This document shows positions 37,301 through 52,300 of a stretch of DNA of 64,000 bases, in pieces. Source of the DNA: Mytilus edulis (lineage: Eukaryota; Mollusca; Bivalvia; Mytilida; Mytilidae). The DNA is taken from assembly GCF_963676685.1 (NCBI RefSeq), contig NC_092344.1, forward strand, positions 89,620,749-89,684,748, in the 5' to 3' direction. Under the pieces are notes generated by a model. It searched no databases. It saw only the letters and a program-made list of their open reading frames with translations, and was not told where the DNA came from. The translations under genes and the position numbers were made by a program. The stretch's first letter is position 1; each line of letters begins with the position of its first letter.

Positions 37301-40300
37301 TATCTACTGCTATAAATAGTCATTGATTGATTAGAGCCATTCCATCAATGCCGAAAAAGTCAAGCAGATACATGCTTAAAATAATTTAGAGGTACCCTTA
37401 AGTATATAGTACAAACATCTTCCATTGGACATTGGGAATACTTCTTTGATAAAGTTTTTAATGTGAAAAACCTTGGGCTCTTTTCACAAATATTTTATGA
37501 CAAAAAACAATGGTAAGTAATTCTAAAATGTTCATGACTTATGAGTATTTTTTTCATTAGATTTTTTGTGAAAAGAGCTGTTGTACTTAACTTTGCAGTT
37601 AAAAAGATTCTTTAAAGCAATGCTTTATTTCTGGCAAAAACAAGCTATGCCAAATATCATGCAATGTGTAATGAATATTATTAGTAAAGTGTCATGCTAT
37701 ATATGAAGCTATATAGCAAGATGGACAAAACATGCTGTATGAAAATGGACACATTTTGGAACTTATCATTTTTTAATTTTAATAGTCTCATTTCAATGGA
37801 GTGTGTATTTCTACAACTTTATTGTACTAAAAAATTAGAGTTATCTTTCTCCAACGCCCTTAAAATAATTCAATGTTTTAAAAAAAGTGATCCTATTATA
37901 ACTTTATATTTAAACAAATTATTGTACAGACACCCTACCATTTACTAAGTCAAGTCAAAATCATACTTCGATATAGTTTATGGGATTTCTTTGCTTTTAC
38001 ATTTTTCTTTAACAATTTGAAACTTATTATTCCTGCATTTTAAAACCTAATATCCAGTTTTCCCCTCTTAATTTTTTTTCCTGCTTTTTACTTCTTGACC
38101 TTACCAGAACACTTAATCTGTCCATTTAATGTCTATCTTAAGTTTTTCAAACAACAGACTGCAGAAACATTATAGAAAATAAGTACCGGTATATTCTGAA
38201 AATCCTCAAATAGTAAAATGGGGAACACAGAGATATACGATGGACAATATATCGTATATGACTATTTGTAAACATGGGCATTAGAAAAAAAAGTGTTTAA
38301 TGATTTCAATTTAGTTTTAGTATTTGTACCATTATTATATTGGTTATTTTGGGAAATATTGCCACAAAAATTGAAATCAGATAGCAGTTCTAATAAAGTC
38401 AAAAACCAAATTCAAATCCACACTACTCAAGACATATGTGCATATGTGCAAGGAGAGTATCAATATTTACCCATAATCTGATCTTTAAACAAAAAACAAC
38501 AACAAAAATAAAACAAAATAAACAAAAACATACAGCAGGTGAAAAGTTAGTATAAAAACAAAAATAAATACTGCAGTGCAAAATTCAACTGAACATATTA
38601 CTCCATTAACTTCCCCTGATCAAGTCTGGTTTACAAGACTTCATATTTATACATTCAATATATAAAATTACTGAACTCTTGTCAGTATTGAAACATTTAA
38701 TATTGCTCTTTTCTTACACTATATAGTTTTGAAAACAAGTAATTCTGTAGCCAATCATGCCAAACCCAGTATGGGGAAATATATTGATCATGTACCAACA
38801 AAGTAAAAACTGATGACACATTATTAACCACAATAATTATAGCACTTTCATGAATTCGCATATAAAAGGCTTATGTTTTCTGATTGACCCCTAGTATATA
38901 TTCCTGATGTTCATATGATCATTCAAATTCTGTTTTTATCTAGTCATTTCTGCCTTTAGGGCTTTTTCAATGAACATATTGCTGCTAAAGTGTCATTGGA
39001 ACATACAGATGCAATGATGACCTTTGCTTTTGAATGTTCCTGTGTGATTTTGTGGCTGTTAACCATCAACTAAATTCAAATACCTTTTAACAATTGCTTC
39101 AAGAAATTAGGAAAAATCTTTTTTTTTTAAATTTAAATCTTTCCAATATTAAGGAAAATTTAATACATATGTACTGAAACACAAATTTGGAACAACAATT
39201 TAAAATCTTAAATTGGTTTATTCACTGCTGTTGAACAATTGAAAAAGCAATATAAAATCATGTTCAAAGTGAACACTTTGCAATAACAGTTAGTACTGAA
39301 ATCAGACAATTTTGCATACTAAAAACAAAAGTTAAAAACATTTCTAAGAAAAAGAATAATTAAAAGAAATTAAGTAAATAATTAGGGTTAATTCTAAATT
39401 AGATATTGTTTTATTTTCAGTATCAACATAGTTATAAAAGTTGCTAAATGCAAACAGTGTGTAAATCACATATCAACAAGAATTTAAAAATATAAACTGT
39501 AGTAAAAAAAAAACTAACTTTTGAACTGTTTAAAAGAGAATGAAAGAAAAAACCAAGAATTAACAAGAATGTGTCCCTAGTACACGGATGCCCCATCTGC
39601 ACTATCATTTTCTATGTTCAATGGACTGTGAAAGGGGGGGGGGGGGATCTCTAATTTGGCATTAAAATTAGAAAGATCTTATCATAAGGAACATATGTAC
39701 TAAGTTTCAAGTTGATTTGACTTCAATTTCATCAAAAACTACCTCGACCAAACACTTTAACCTTGACCAAAAACTTTAACCTGAAGCTGGACAAACAAAC
39801 GGACGAACGAACAGGCGCACAGACCAGAAAACATAATGCCCATAAATGTGGCATAAAAAATATAAACTGTAGTAAAACAAAACTAACTTTTGAACTGTTT
39901 AGAGAATGAAAGAAAAAAACAACTCTACGTAAAAAAGCTTTTATAGATCTAAAGCTGATATGCAAATCATTTATAATTAGAGATTATAAACCTTCAATAG
40001 ATACTAATTTGGTTCAAAGAATCTGGTCATCTTTGCAGTGGTTAAAAAAAAATAATAAACTGTTATTTCATTTAAGTCAAAGCACTATTTATATAGATAT
40101 CTAGATCTGCTTTTCAAAAGGGGAGACAACTTCAATGATGATCCTTTCATTCTCTCATTTAATTTTACCTTCATTATGCTCTAAAATAATTTTATTCTTA
40201 TCTTTAGCGATTTAGTATTATTAAAGAACTTTAGATGTTGTATAAGTTAATATTAAACAGCAGAAAAAAGGCTGATAATTATGACATACAGACAATCTAA

Positions 40301-43300
40301 TAGAAATGATATCAATTAAATATTGTGTTACACACTACAAAATCCATTGTAAAATTCGTGTTATAACCACCATTAAAAATCACTACAGAAACGTTATAAC
40401 AAAGAATCCCAAATGCCACAAGATGTGTGGTACTAACCAGTTTATTCTGTGAAATAAATAAAAATAATTTAGCAAAGAATACAACAATGAAGAGCTAAGT
40501 AACTCAAAATCATCAGATTTTATTTCAACTTTCAATAACTTAACTAACTTTAGTTGATTTCTAAACTTACAATGATTGTGTTGGGCACTGCCATAAAATA
40601 GATTTTTTCCCATAATTTTTTAATTTACCTGAAACTCCTTTTAACCCTTTCCTCCATAGTGACGCCTTTTGACGCCACCCCCTTTACTGCATAATGACGC
40701 CTTTTGATGCCTGTGTAGTACCTCTGATGAAACGCTTTGACTAAAAAGTGTCTGCAGTAGACTTAATAAAATTTATATCCAATATGCAAAGGAATATATC
40801 ATAGGAATATCTAACTTAAATTTATTTGATGAAATATTTGTTTTTCGTAATGCATTAATACTTTAAAGCATGTTTTCAGGATTTTATTGAAAAATCCTAT
40901 GCGAATCAAGTATGCAAAAAAAAAATTCAATGAAGGAAAGGGTTAAAGCAAGCTTATACCCATCAAATTAGTGTGAATTTTTCCTATTCTAATTACAACA
41001 TCAAAGCTATCTAAGTTTAACTTGATTGTTTTGCATTCCAGTACCCATGAATCTTTCCCTGATAAGTTTCCTGATGCAAAGCAAAAGAGCACATGCATAG
41101 AAAAACATAGAAAACGCTTTAATCCATCTAAACTGTAATTTTCCTTCTAAATTATGATATCTTTGAATTTATCTTACTTTTTTTCTAAAAACAATCACCA
41201 GAAGGGGAAAAAATATTTGTAGGATAACTGCATTATACTTCAAGAATCCCAATGTCTAAAAATATTCAACGGTTGACTGAACAACACATTATTTTGCATA
41301 TGAGTGTATAGCATTAGTGGATTATCAGTATTTTAAGTTGAATATTTTTCCACGATTTTAATTTTATGATTAGCTATTCTTTTTAATACATTGACTTTTT
41401 ATATAACTAAAGTAGAAAGTGTGTAATGTATAATAACTTTTTCTATGCATTTTCTCTTTGTTTTGAAGCATTGTTATAAGCAATATAGCTTCCTGATTGG
41501 TTGAATCCATTAAAAAACTGAAATTAAAATACAAAACCAAAACAGGAAAAAAACAAAATTATATAATTACTGTACATATTATTTCAGTGAAGAAAACAAA
41601 GTTCTATATTTTCTGTCTAAAGCTCTGTGAAACACATCTAAAAAAAATACAGATTGCTTTATCTAATTTACCTCAAAATATTCTCTTTGGTTCTTAGCCT
41701 GTTCTGTTGTAATTTTCCATTCATTAAATATAACTCGAGCTATAGCTAAATGCCAAACTTTTTGGATAACTTGGAAAAACACTGTAATAGTTAGAATACA
41801 AAAATTAGTGACAAGCGTGTAACAGCCTGAAATCACTATAATCATCATATAATAACCAATTATTCAGATCAAATTAATTTGTTCAAGTTTTGAATTTATA
41901 ATTGCTCATGGGGTACTTAAATTTGAGCTGAAGTACTAACATTAACTTTTTAACCATAGTTTCATCAATCTGAATACTTTATACTGTATATTCAAAAATG
42001 TTTGCAATGTTTTTATGACTGGAAATTGTGACGGCATATTGTTACGCAAAAATTATAACTCACATTTAAAATTTTGATAACATTATTTGATGCACCATTT
42101 TTTTTAAATAACAATTAATTATCACACAAATTATGTCTGATGTTTGAAAACACTCATAAGAAGAGCACACAAAAATTTGTGAATATACAGTAATTCAAAA
42201 CTGATAAACACTTGTAAAGTATATGGTATAAAATGATATTGCTTTTTCTATTGCTGCACCTCTTGATTGGATAGTGTCATTTCTATTTAAAATAAATCAA
42301 CAATCAAAGGTTTTATAGAGTAAAAATGAGATAGCTTTAAATAAACTTGATTCATAACACTCCTAGACCTCAGCTCTTAATTATGTAATTTCAATTTGCT
42401 TTATAATAATAAAATAAGCTTGTGGCATGTTGATATTAGCCAATTTCCAATTCTCCGCAGTTGTTGGAACTTATTTTTCATATGGTTGACATTTTCATTG
42501 AATGAAAAGTTCTGCATCTCATTTATCTAGACATGTCATGTAACTGTGGCAAATTTTAACATCAGACATTTAAAAGCTTTTTGTATGTATTCCAATGTAA
42601 TAAAATTTGACAAAATCGATATTTTAAGATGAAAAGTGTAACTGTTTTTTCATTATACATAAGATTTACAAAATTTTCAAGATTGAACTATTTTCGCTGT
42701 CAATCAAAGCAAGAATAGTAAATTCATATCCATTATATAGAAATTTATAAGTTAAATTTATCAATTATTCAGTAATCTCAATAACTAGTGTTAAGTTTAG
42801 TTATTGAGATTTCTGAATAATAATAAAATATTTCAATAAATAACTTACTAGCTTGACATCCTTTTCTATATCTCAACCATTCCTGTATATAAAAAAAGGA
42901 AGATGATTATCATGAAAAAAAAAAAATATCATATGAAAATCTCTCAACAACCTGCATTCAAAATTTGAAAATAATCTAACATAAAAAATTATCAAATCTC
43001 GTAATATAAAATCTGTTTTAACATTACATCTACCGTAGTTATGTTATAATTAAGTGCCAGTCTTTGCAAGAACCAGACAGTTTTGAAAATTTTCAAAACA
43101 TGGCTGATAAAAACTTAACTAGATCATATTTTGAAGTTTGCCTCATCCTAAGTAAGAAATGGGAGGTTTTTCATTTCCATGTGTCTGGTCATTTGAGAAA
43201 TCTCTAGATAACTTTTGGTTAGAATTATGGCAAATTACGTAGTTATCTCCCCTTAATCGATAATTTCTAATGCAATTCAACAAAATTATATCTTGATATA

Positions 43301-46300
43301 CCAGAATAGGAAAAGGAAACCAATGTTATATTTGTACACCATTATACTTTTTGAACTTATATTAATGTAAATTTGAGAGAGTGTTTGTTTCAATGTCATG
43401 TTTTCACAATTGCCTTTTGAAGTTTAACAAATCTACCTTTTTTTTCTCACTTTTATCTAAATTGATTGATTGTTGGTAACTTAATGACCAGTGGTACTTT
43501 TAACTAGAGCCTAAATATGCAGCCTGTCAACAGTCAGGAGTCTGTAATTCAGTGTTTGTTATTTCTGGCTGTGTTACATATTTGTTTTACATTCATTATT
43601 TTGTATTAAAATCAGGCCTTTAGTCTTCTTGCTTAAATTGTTTTACATTTGACATTTTGGGCCGTTTTATAGCTGACTGTGTATGCAGTTTGAGCTCTAC
43701 TCATTGTTGAACTGTATGGTGACCTATAGTTGCTAATTTTTGTCATTTTATCTCTGGTGAAGAGTAAATTGTCTCATTGGCAATCATACCACATCTTCTT
43801 TTTGATATAGCTCAACTTCTGAGCTTTACAGAATTTTATTGACACATTGAACTTCTCTAATCTACTTTACCTTCCAAACAACAAAATGTTCCTTCATTAG
43901 TCTTTGTGAATGATGATTTGATGCCTTCAACATTTTTCCAGATACATTCGTCTTCTTTAACTTTTTGTTCAAATAGTACTGTAACCAGGCTCTGAAAAAG
44001 ATATCACACATTTATTGATAGTTCAGTATATCAGTCATGAAAAATAATATATATTATTCATACAAAAACTGACAAAGCATTATATTTAGATATAACTTTA
44101 GGATAGTATATGCTGCTTTGTCTTTTCATTTAATATGAATTTAAACATAAGGAAAACAAAATAGGCATGTTGCAACATAATCTTCAACAGGAGAAAGATA
44201 CACAAATAGCACTTAGTTTTCCCAACTTGTGACAATTAAAATTGAATCCAAGAGCAGCCAAATAAATAGAAATTCTCATTAATATCTAAAAATGGATAAT
44301 CTGACAAAATAAGACAGTGACAAGCAATGCCAAGTATTTTTAAAGTTAAAGTTTCCAGAGACTAGTGAGTTTTTATCAAACTAGAATTCTGGAGTTGGTT
44401 TCACAAAAAACTTATGACTAATGAACAAATCAGTATACTTACAATCAATCTTAGTCGTAAGTTTTTTTGTGAAATCGACTCCTGTTTTTGTTCCATGGTC
44501 GCAAGCTCAGGGCTCACGCTACCAGGCGACTTGGCCGAAGAAGTCGCTTTCCCAACCGTCACTTTGCTTTCCCTGACCCCCAAAAGCGATAACAAGTCGC
44601 CCTGTTCTTGACAATACTCGCTTTCAATCGCTTCCATCATCGGACATTTTCAATTTTTACCAAGTTGATGAAACATCAATTTTTTATTGATAATTAAAGC
44701 TTAGCTTAAGGGCAATATATAAAGTAAGAGTGTTTAGCTCCTTACCTGTAGCACATATTCTTCAGGAAAGTGTTGTAATGCTGGTATGCCATATGGTACA
44801 TTTCTGGGGTCGGCTAAAAAACAAACAAATAATTTTTAAATAATTTCAAATAACCACCCCCAAAAAAATATGATTTATGAAAAATGATGAAAATGAAATA
44901 TAGAAGTACAAAATGTGCAATAATTTCTTTACCTTATTCTAAAATATTAAGCTCTTTGTATTTACCTTTATGAAAGTTAAAAGAAAAATACAAAACAGAA
45001 ATAGATTACAAATTTACAAATCATTAAAAGCAATCTACAAATATTTTGCATTCATTCAGCATGAAATTAAAGTAGGAAAAAATATTCTAATACATACTAT
45101 TCGATACATATTCAATGAGGTTTGAAATTTAAAATATCATTGTGTATCTGTTATATATAAACCTTACCAACAGTCAATAAAAGAAAATAACATATTAAGA
45201 TGAAAATAAAATAAAAGACTATTCTTCCCTCCAAAATTGAGTAGTTTTCAATGATTACTAAGATATCACACCGTCTCCTCTACTAGTCATGTGATAAATA
45301 CTAATAAGAAATGGGTTCAAACATTCTTATTTTCTTTATTCGTTTACAATGCACTTCACATCTCTGGTATGATATTGATAAATGAACTGAAGTAATCCGT
45401 TAATGATATGTTGGGTGGAAATTTCTGTTTTTTAAATAAAACAAATGGATTTTTGTACTGTCAATGATAAAATAAAAAAGGTTTTCCTGACTAATTGATA
45501 TGGAAATTAGAATTTGTTACCTAACTTCAATAACACAGGTGGACAAAATCAAATATGGTGTTCTTGTTTATTTCATTTAAACAGAAGAAAAAACTTTCAT
45601 ATGAAAGACATTATTCCGAAACAATGGATTTTTTTAAAAAGATATTCGTAATCTCTACAAAGATTTAACAACTTCTCAATATTTTTTTTCAAGCCTAGAA
45701 TGCGTTTTCTACTGGGAGGAAGTATATCTTTTTCTAGAATGTAACATAATATTGAAGTGAAAGTGATTCCTGCATACGTTCAGGAAATGGCAAGTGAGTA
45801 CATTTTTAAATCAATAGCTGTCTGAGCTCAGCCAAATAAAGTGTGGGCTATGTATAAGTTACTATATATGAAATGGACTCTAAGATGATGAAAATCATTC
45901 TTTTTTTTTCTAAAATTTCTCCTCTAATGCCCCATGATTTATATATGATTGCCAATATAAAATAATATGAATATGATTATGATAAAATGCAGTGATTCTT
46001 TTTTAAAATATATATGACAGTGTTATATGAGCTAAAAGATGAATTTGATGATTCATATAATGATTATCCCAAATATTCATTTGATATGGAATTGTAAGTT
46101 TCTACTAAAATTTGCAATTCTTTACACAATTTTGTTTATGTTGACAATTTCAGTGATGGCTGCAGTATCTGTAACATGTAAATTGGTCCATGCATTGTAA
46201 CGATATACTAATCTGAGTGACATGCAATCAGTGTCATCTCTTATATAACGAAACCTCCTCCATGCACACAGAAAAAAACTGTTCAGCTGGAGAAATAGAG

Positions 46301-49300
46301 AAAAGTGTGAAGAGAAACTGTGTATTGTTGTAGCATAAGTTATCTCCCTTACATTGTAGTTATACATTTATGTATACACTCTTGTGGTTATTGTCTTAGA
46401 AAACTGTACTGTGTTAAGAATTGAGAATGCACAGGTATAAAAAATGTAAAATCATTAACCTCTAAGTAAATTTAAATGTAGTCAGTCACCTTCTTGAGTT
46501 GAGAAAAGAAACTGAAACATAAAAGTTTGAAGATAAACAACATAAATTGTTTCAAAAGAAAACCTCAAGTAGTCCAATCATACTGACAAAAGCATTAACA
46601 GTACACCATCCACTCCATGAGTGAGGGTATAAAAACTCATCAGAATTAGATTGTAGCTGTACTTTTAAGTTTGTGGTAAAAAAAAAATGCAGATCAGTTA
46701 TTAATTAAGGGAGGAAAACCAACATGATATGGACCAAATTATCTAACTCCTTGCCTTTCACCAATTTGTTTTCAGGTTCTACTGAAAAATCAAAAAGCCT
46801 AAACTGGTTTTAATGGCAACTGTTATGTAGACTTTTGATTATATGCTTCTTTCTTACATAGAAAAACACAGTTTTGGGACACTTTTACCAATGGAAAAAG
46901 ATAATAAGCCCTCAATTTAATGTATATCTGAGAATATCATATCATGCATATATATTGTTTATTGTTTAAAGCATATACACTGTTATAAAAAATAAAATCA
47001 GGGTCATCATGCATATACATGTATATTTTATATACCCTATTTATTCTGCTATCAGCAATTCTATTTCATAACAGACAGCAACAGATGTATACATGTCATA
47101 TTTAATACTAGACAATAATCATATCACAATGTCTCTTTTCTCTTGGAATCCCATTTGTCTTGTTCGCAAGCCTAATATGATAGGGTATCTTTTATTTGTC
47201 ATACTAAATTTTACAATACTCATTTCCTTTTTCCTTTTAATCATTTAGTTTGATGTTTAATAGGCTTATAGTATAAAATCCCTATCTTTAAGAAGGTACA
47301 AAAGCTAATTACAAGCCTTACTAAATATAATCAACATTGTAAAATACTGGTACTGTATATTTGTTGTACATAATCATAAAGGCCAGTTTTTCCCAATGAT
47401 GATGTATACAGAAATAAAGGTATAATTCTTTTACTCTAAGAAACATGATGATCACACCATATCAATCAATAAGACTATGCAAACATATGACCTGCCTGCT
47501 CACATCAAACCTAGACTGTAAAATTGTGCAAGCAGCATTTCATCAAATAAGACCAACCTGAATGAGGAGCAATCAAGCACAAAACAAAAATATCCCCCCA
47601 AAAAGTACAATTCAAGGAAGTTTGTCAAATTGATGGGTGTACGTAAACCTGCTTTCCTACAATGAACCATGCGATATGAAGCTATGCATTATCATTTGAC
47701 TTTTTTATAGGTCTAAAAGTAATTTCAAAGGATTTCATGGTGCAGAATATATGCTCAATCTTTATGGAAAATTCTAGTATCAGATATGGAAAAAGAAAAT
47801 CTCTGCATCATGGGTAATAGAGTTTATACCAAAATAACACAACTGAACTTAGAAAATAATTTATAAATTTGTAATTATTTGATAGGAGGACACCTATATA
47901 CCTAAGCACAGTCTGTTTATTTATCCATTCTACTGGTTACCATAGGGGAAGATTTTTAAGCAAATCTAGATAATATAGTCTAATGTAAACTGCCAGGGGA
48001 GATAATTCACTCGGATCTCACACTTGTAATACTTGCCTGTAATATTTCAAAATCCATCTAAATTAAACACTGATATATTTTATAATATGAAGTTTGACTC
48101 ATCATCTTAGTGGTTAAAAAGTGTCCATAAAAAACCTTGGGTAAATTAATTTCCCTGTATGCTAAAACTTTGAATACCATTTAAGTTTAACAATATGGGT
48201 TTATACAGATTGGATTTAAAATACCTCTAATTGAAGAAAAGCTACCTTACTTCTAAATAGATAGTAAATTAATAAAATCCAAGAAAACCCTATAAAATGC
48301 AAAATCCAAAGCTAACAACAGAAAAAAAACACTTTTCAAAGAAACATAGCTCTACCTACTCGAATTCTACCAACAGAAAACCACCATCAAAAACAACATA
48401 GCTCTAAATATTACCAGGCCTACACTCTTAACCCAGGCCAATACTGCTTTGTAAGCTGGATCATCATACTGCTGTAAAATAATAAGTATGTCCTTACTAT
48501 GATAGTGATCCTTTATCACACTACAACTCAGTATTTGTAACCTTTTATTTCTGTAATATCTCCATTTATACATGGTTTTCCATTATCTATAAAACTTTGC
48601 CATTCCTCCTTGATTTGAAAATTTTGATTTGGCTGGTTGAGTGTCGCTTGCTTAAAGGTCCACTGGCAGTTAATTTAATTAATCTCTTTTGTTCAAAAGT
48701 GTTTTCATATTTATACCAAGGGCACATAAATAGCACTAGGGTAAGTCTTAATATTCTTCTTTAAACAAACCTATAGCTTTCAAAGATATAAAGCATTTTA
48801 GGGAATACCACAGTGTACACTGAACCAGTTGTAAAACCCTCTTTTTTTTTAAATTGGTTCAAACATTTAAATTTATATCCAGTAATTTAAATTCTGATAA
48901 CCTGAATTGCAATAAAAATTGAAAAAAACATAATGAAAAACAAAACATGTAAAAAACACAATCAACTTCAAAATATCAAACAAAAGTAAAAACAACAACC
49001 AAACATCATCAACTTCAAACTATCAAACATAAGTAAAAGTAACACAAATCAACAAGAAGAACTTTTGAACAAATTTAAAAAAATAAATCCCCCTTTGTGC
49101 ACTACCTGACCATCTGTAGGTTTTGGGAAAATTGGCCATTCTACTATTTGCTGAAATTAAACAATGGCATTCTATGTTTTGTTATAAAATTTAGTCTGCA
49201 GAGTACCATTTATACAAAACCACTGTTGAAATTAAATTCAAAACTAGGGATAAATCCAGGTATTATAAAAGGAGGGGTTCTAACTATCTATCCCAATTGA

Positions 49301-52300
49301 AAAGCATCAATTGAGAGGCGGATTTAGGGGGGGGGGCCCTTTTTGGGGAAAAAATTTGTTGCTTATATAGGGAATCACTGAAGCGTGACTGGAGCGGGCC
49401 CCCTCTTAGGTCAGTCAGTGGGCCCCACTTATGAAAATTTCTAGATCCGCCACTGAATTGTAAAAAAAAAGTAAGGTTACAACCCTTGGAACCCCCCACC
49501 CCCTTTGTGAACCGTCCACTGAAAAACATATATAGCACATACATTTGTTAAAATTGTAGACAAAGACATATATTGCTCATGCTAATAAAAGACATATATA
49601 CACGTAGAGCATGTGGCAGGCACCAAAACCATAGCATTGATATGCAACAAAAATTGAAAACTTTATGAAATTAAGTCTCTAATGTTAATTCGAAGTTATT
49701 GTCAAATTACAAATGAAATATAAATATTGGGGACTTAAAAAAATCTAAATGCAAAGACTACATCTACATTTTTCATGTTTGGTGGTATTTATTTTTATTT
49801 TTGTGGGGTGGGATCAGTGGCTGAGTATTCTAAGTAATACACCAAAAGTATCACTAGTTTGTCAACAATAAGTTAAGGGTTTAAATCCAGCACATGAGAG
49901 ATGCATTTGACATTAATCTTAAATGATTAGGATTGCCATTTTTACTGCTGAAGGTCAGTGATTCTCTCTGGTATCCTAAACCAACAACAACTGTCTGCCA
50001 GGATAGAGTCAAATTTTATAAAGTCAGAATTACAAGATTCAGGTGTATGTTCTCATGACTGGGTGACATAAAAGGGAACTTTTAGATACAGATAACCAGT
50101 ATGTGTACAATATTGTGAAAAGCTGTAGCTCTCGGGCATTATATAGACCTGAAGAGCAAAATACACCATTTTCCTGTCTTTAGTATTTCAATAAATACAC
50201 TATATGATATTAAGAATAAAAAATTTATGTTTTAACCCAACTCCTTGAACTACTTTTCATTATTTTGATAAAAATGTTACTGATACAGAAACTCTTTAAC
50301 CCACTGGATTCAAACAAATATATAAAGATATTGTGTCAATCAGCTAAACAATGATCAGCTTTTAAATATTTGATTTTTAGATGCTGAAAATGAAATAAGT
50401 AATATGAAAGAGCTGGAAAGACTACATAAAATATACAAGAGTTAGAAACAAGAAAACCCAGCTGAACATTAGAGTGAAATCACACCATAGTGTGTAGCAC
50501 ATGTAGAAAGCACATGCACATTTTTCTACCCAAATTATCTTGTTTTTCATCAATCCATCGAAGCGACCACCAAAATATCCAACACCTTTCTGAATGTTGA
50601 TTGGTATATCTATAAAGTCCTAAAAGTATTAAAGGTTAAGTTGGTTAGCATAGATATATTATTGATAAGCAAGGTCATGGAATATGGTGGTGTGCTCTGA
50701 AAAATAATCCGGTGTAGATATATGTGAGGGAAGTTATTAGTGAAACATTTTGAGGAAATTCGCTTGCTTTGCTTGCAAATAAAAGTTCATGTGAAGGACT
50801 AGTTACTGAATGAAATAAGATGTAAAATTTATCTCAAAAAATTTAAATATTATCACTACTTTGAAGTTTTATAATATCAGAAATGAAACACGTTTTTGAA
50901 ATAACTCTTAGTTTTATTACACAGAGCAATTTATATTGATATAAGGATTATACACCTTTTGTTATTTACACACAAATATATGTTGATTAGTATTTAAATA
51001 TTAAATTTAATAAATAAAAAAAAAAGTGATACTGTATGGCAACAATACTATATGTTCTTTTAAAGAAGAGTGGTTAATTCTAATTTATTTTCTTTTTTAA
51101 TTGCTGTTTCTTTCATACAAAAGAAAAAAATCAAAATTTTGAGGAATTATTGAATTGCTACTGGTGAATACTGTCCATTTCAGAATATCAATGACATATC
51201 TTTAATAATATCCCTCACTAGACAATACACAACAATATTCATGCAATATACTACAGGAAGGAACGCTCTAATTAGAATATCACTAAAGTTGGGATCTACC
51301 CTTAACCAAAATTGTGAACCAGTAACATTAAACATGAAGATAATATTTTTAAAGTTTTTTTTATCTATACATAGATGTCCTTCACCAGGGAAGTTAGTCA
51401 CTTATTTTCTCATTTATATTCTCGTTTATTAGATAGACTGACACATCTGTATCACAGAACTGTTGCAGTTCATCAAGCATCTTAGGTATCGTCATAATGC
51501 AGGGAAATCTAGAAAAAACTTTTATTTAATTTAATTTGTGGAATATTTTGTACTTTTTATCATAACTTTTTTAACCACTCATTTAACATGGGATAGAATT
51601 GCAGAGGCCCTTACCACACCAATGATTTTAGCTAAGACTGATGATTTTCACATAATAGCAATTAACTTACAAAATTATGTTGGTTTTTTTCAAAGCTTTG
51701 CCATATGACCAGTACCAGTATATAGATTATTGCATAAATATTTCCCCTTGTAAAATTATAGTTGCACTCAAAGCTTGTGCAATATAATATTCCATATATA
51801 AACCTACAAACATTTGTGCAATAATCCTTAAGAATATATATATATTCCCTAGCTTTTACATCCTTGCTAGTGAAGGGTTGCAATCTGGCGAGGAGAGGAC
51901 AGGTTTGGATTGTAACCCCTAACTAGGGAAGATGAAGCATTAATTGTAAATATAAGTTTGTAATTCTATAGATTAATTTCCCTAGCATTACTACATGGTC
52001 AGTATTTTTGTAATTTAAAAGATATATATTCCCTAGCATTACTGGTCAGTATTTTTAATTCTATAGATAGATATATAATTAAACTACTTTTTTATTATGA
52101 AAATTTGACGATGACTTACTCTATCATGTGCACCCTGAAAGTTTAATGATCCATTACCAAAAATACATTAACTGATAATTTACTTGTTTAACAATATCAT
52201 TATATTTTACATAGCCATAAGTAAATAAATGTTAACTTGAGGAAATAATGGTCACCACTCATTTAAACTTAACTAAATAATGTTTTTTATATTTGGTCAA

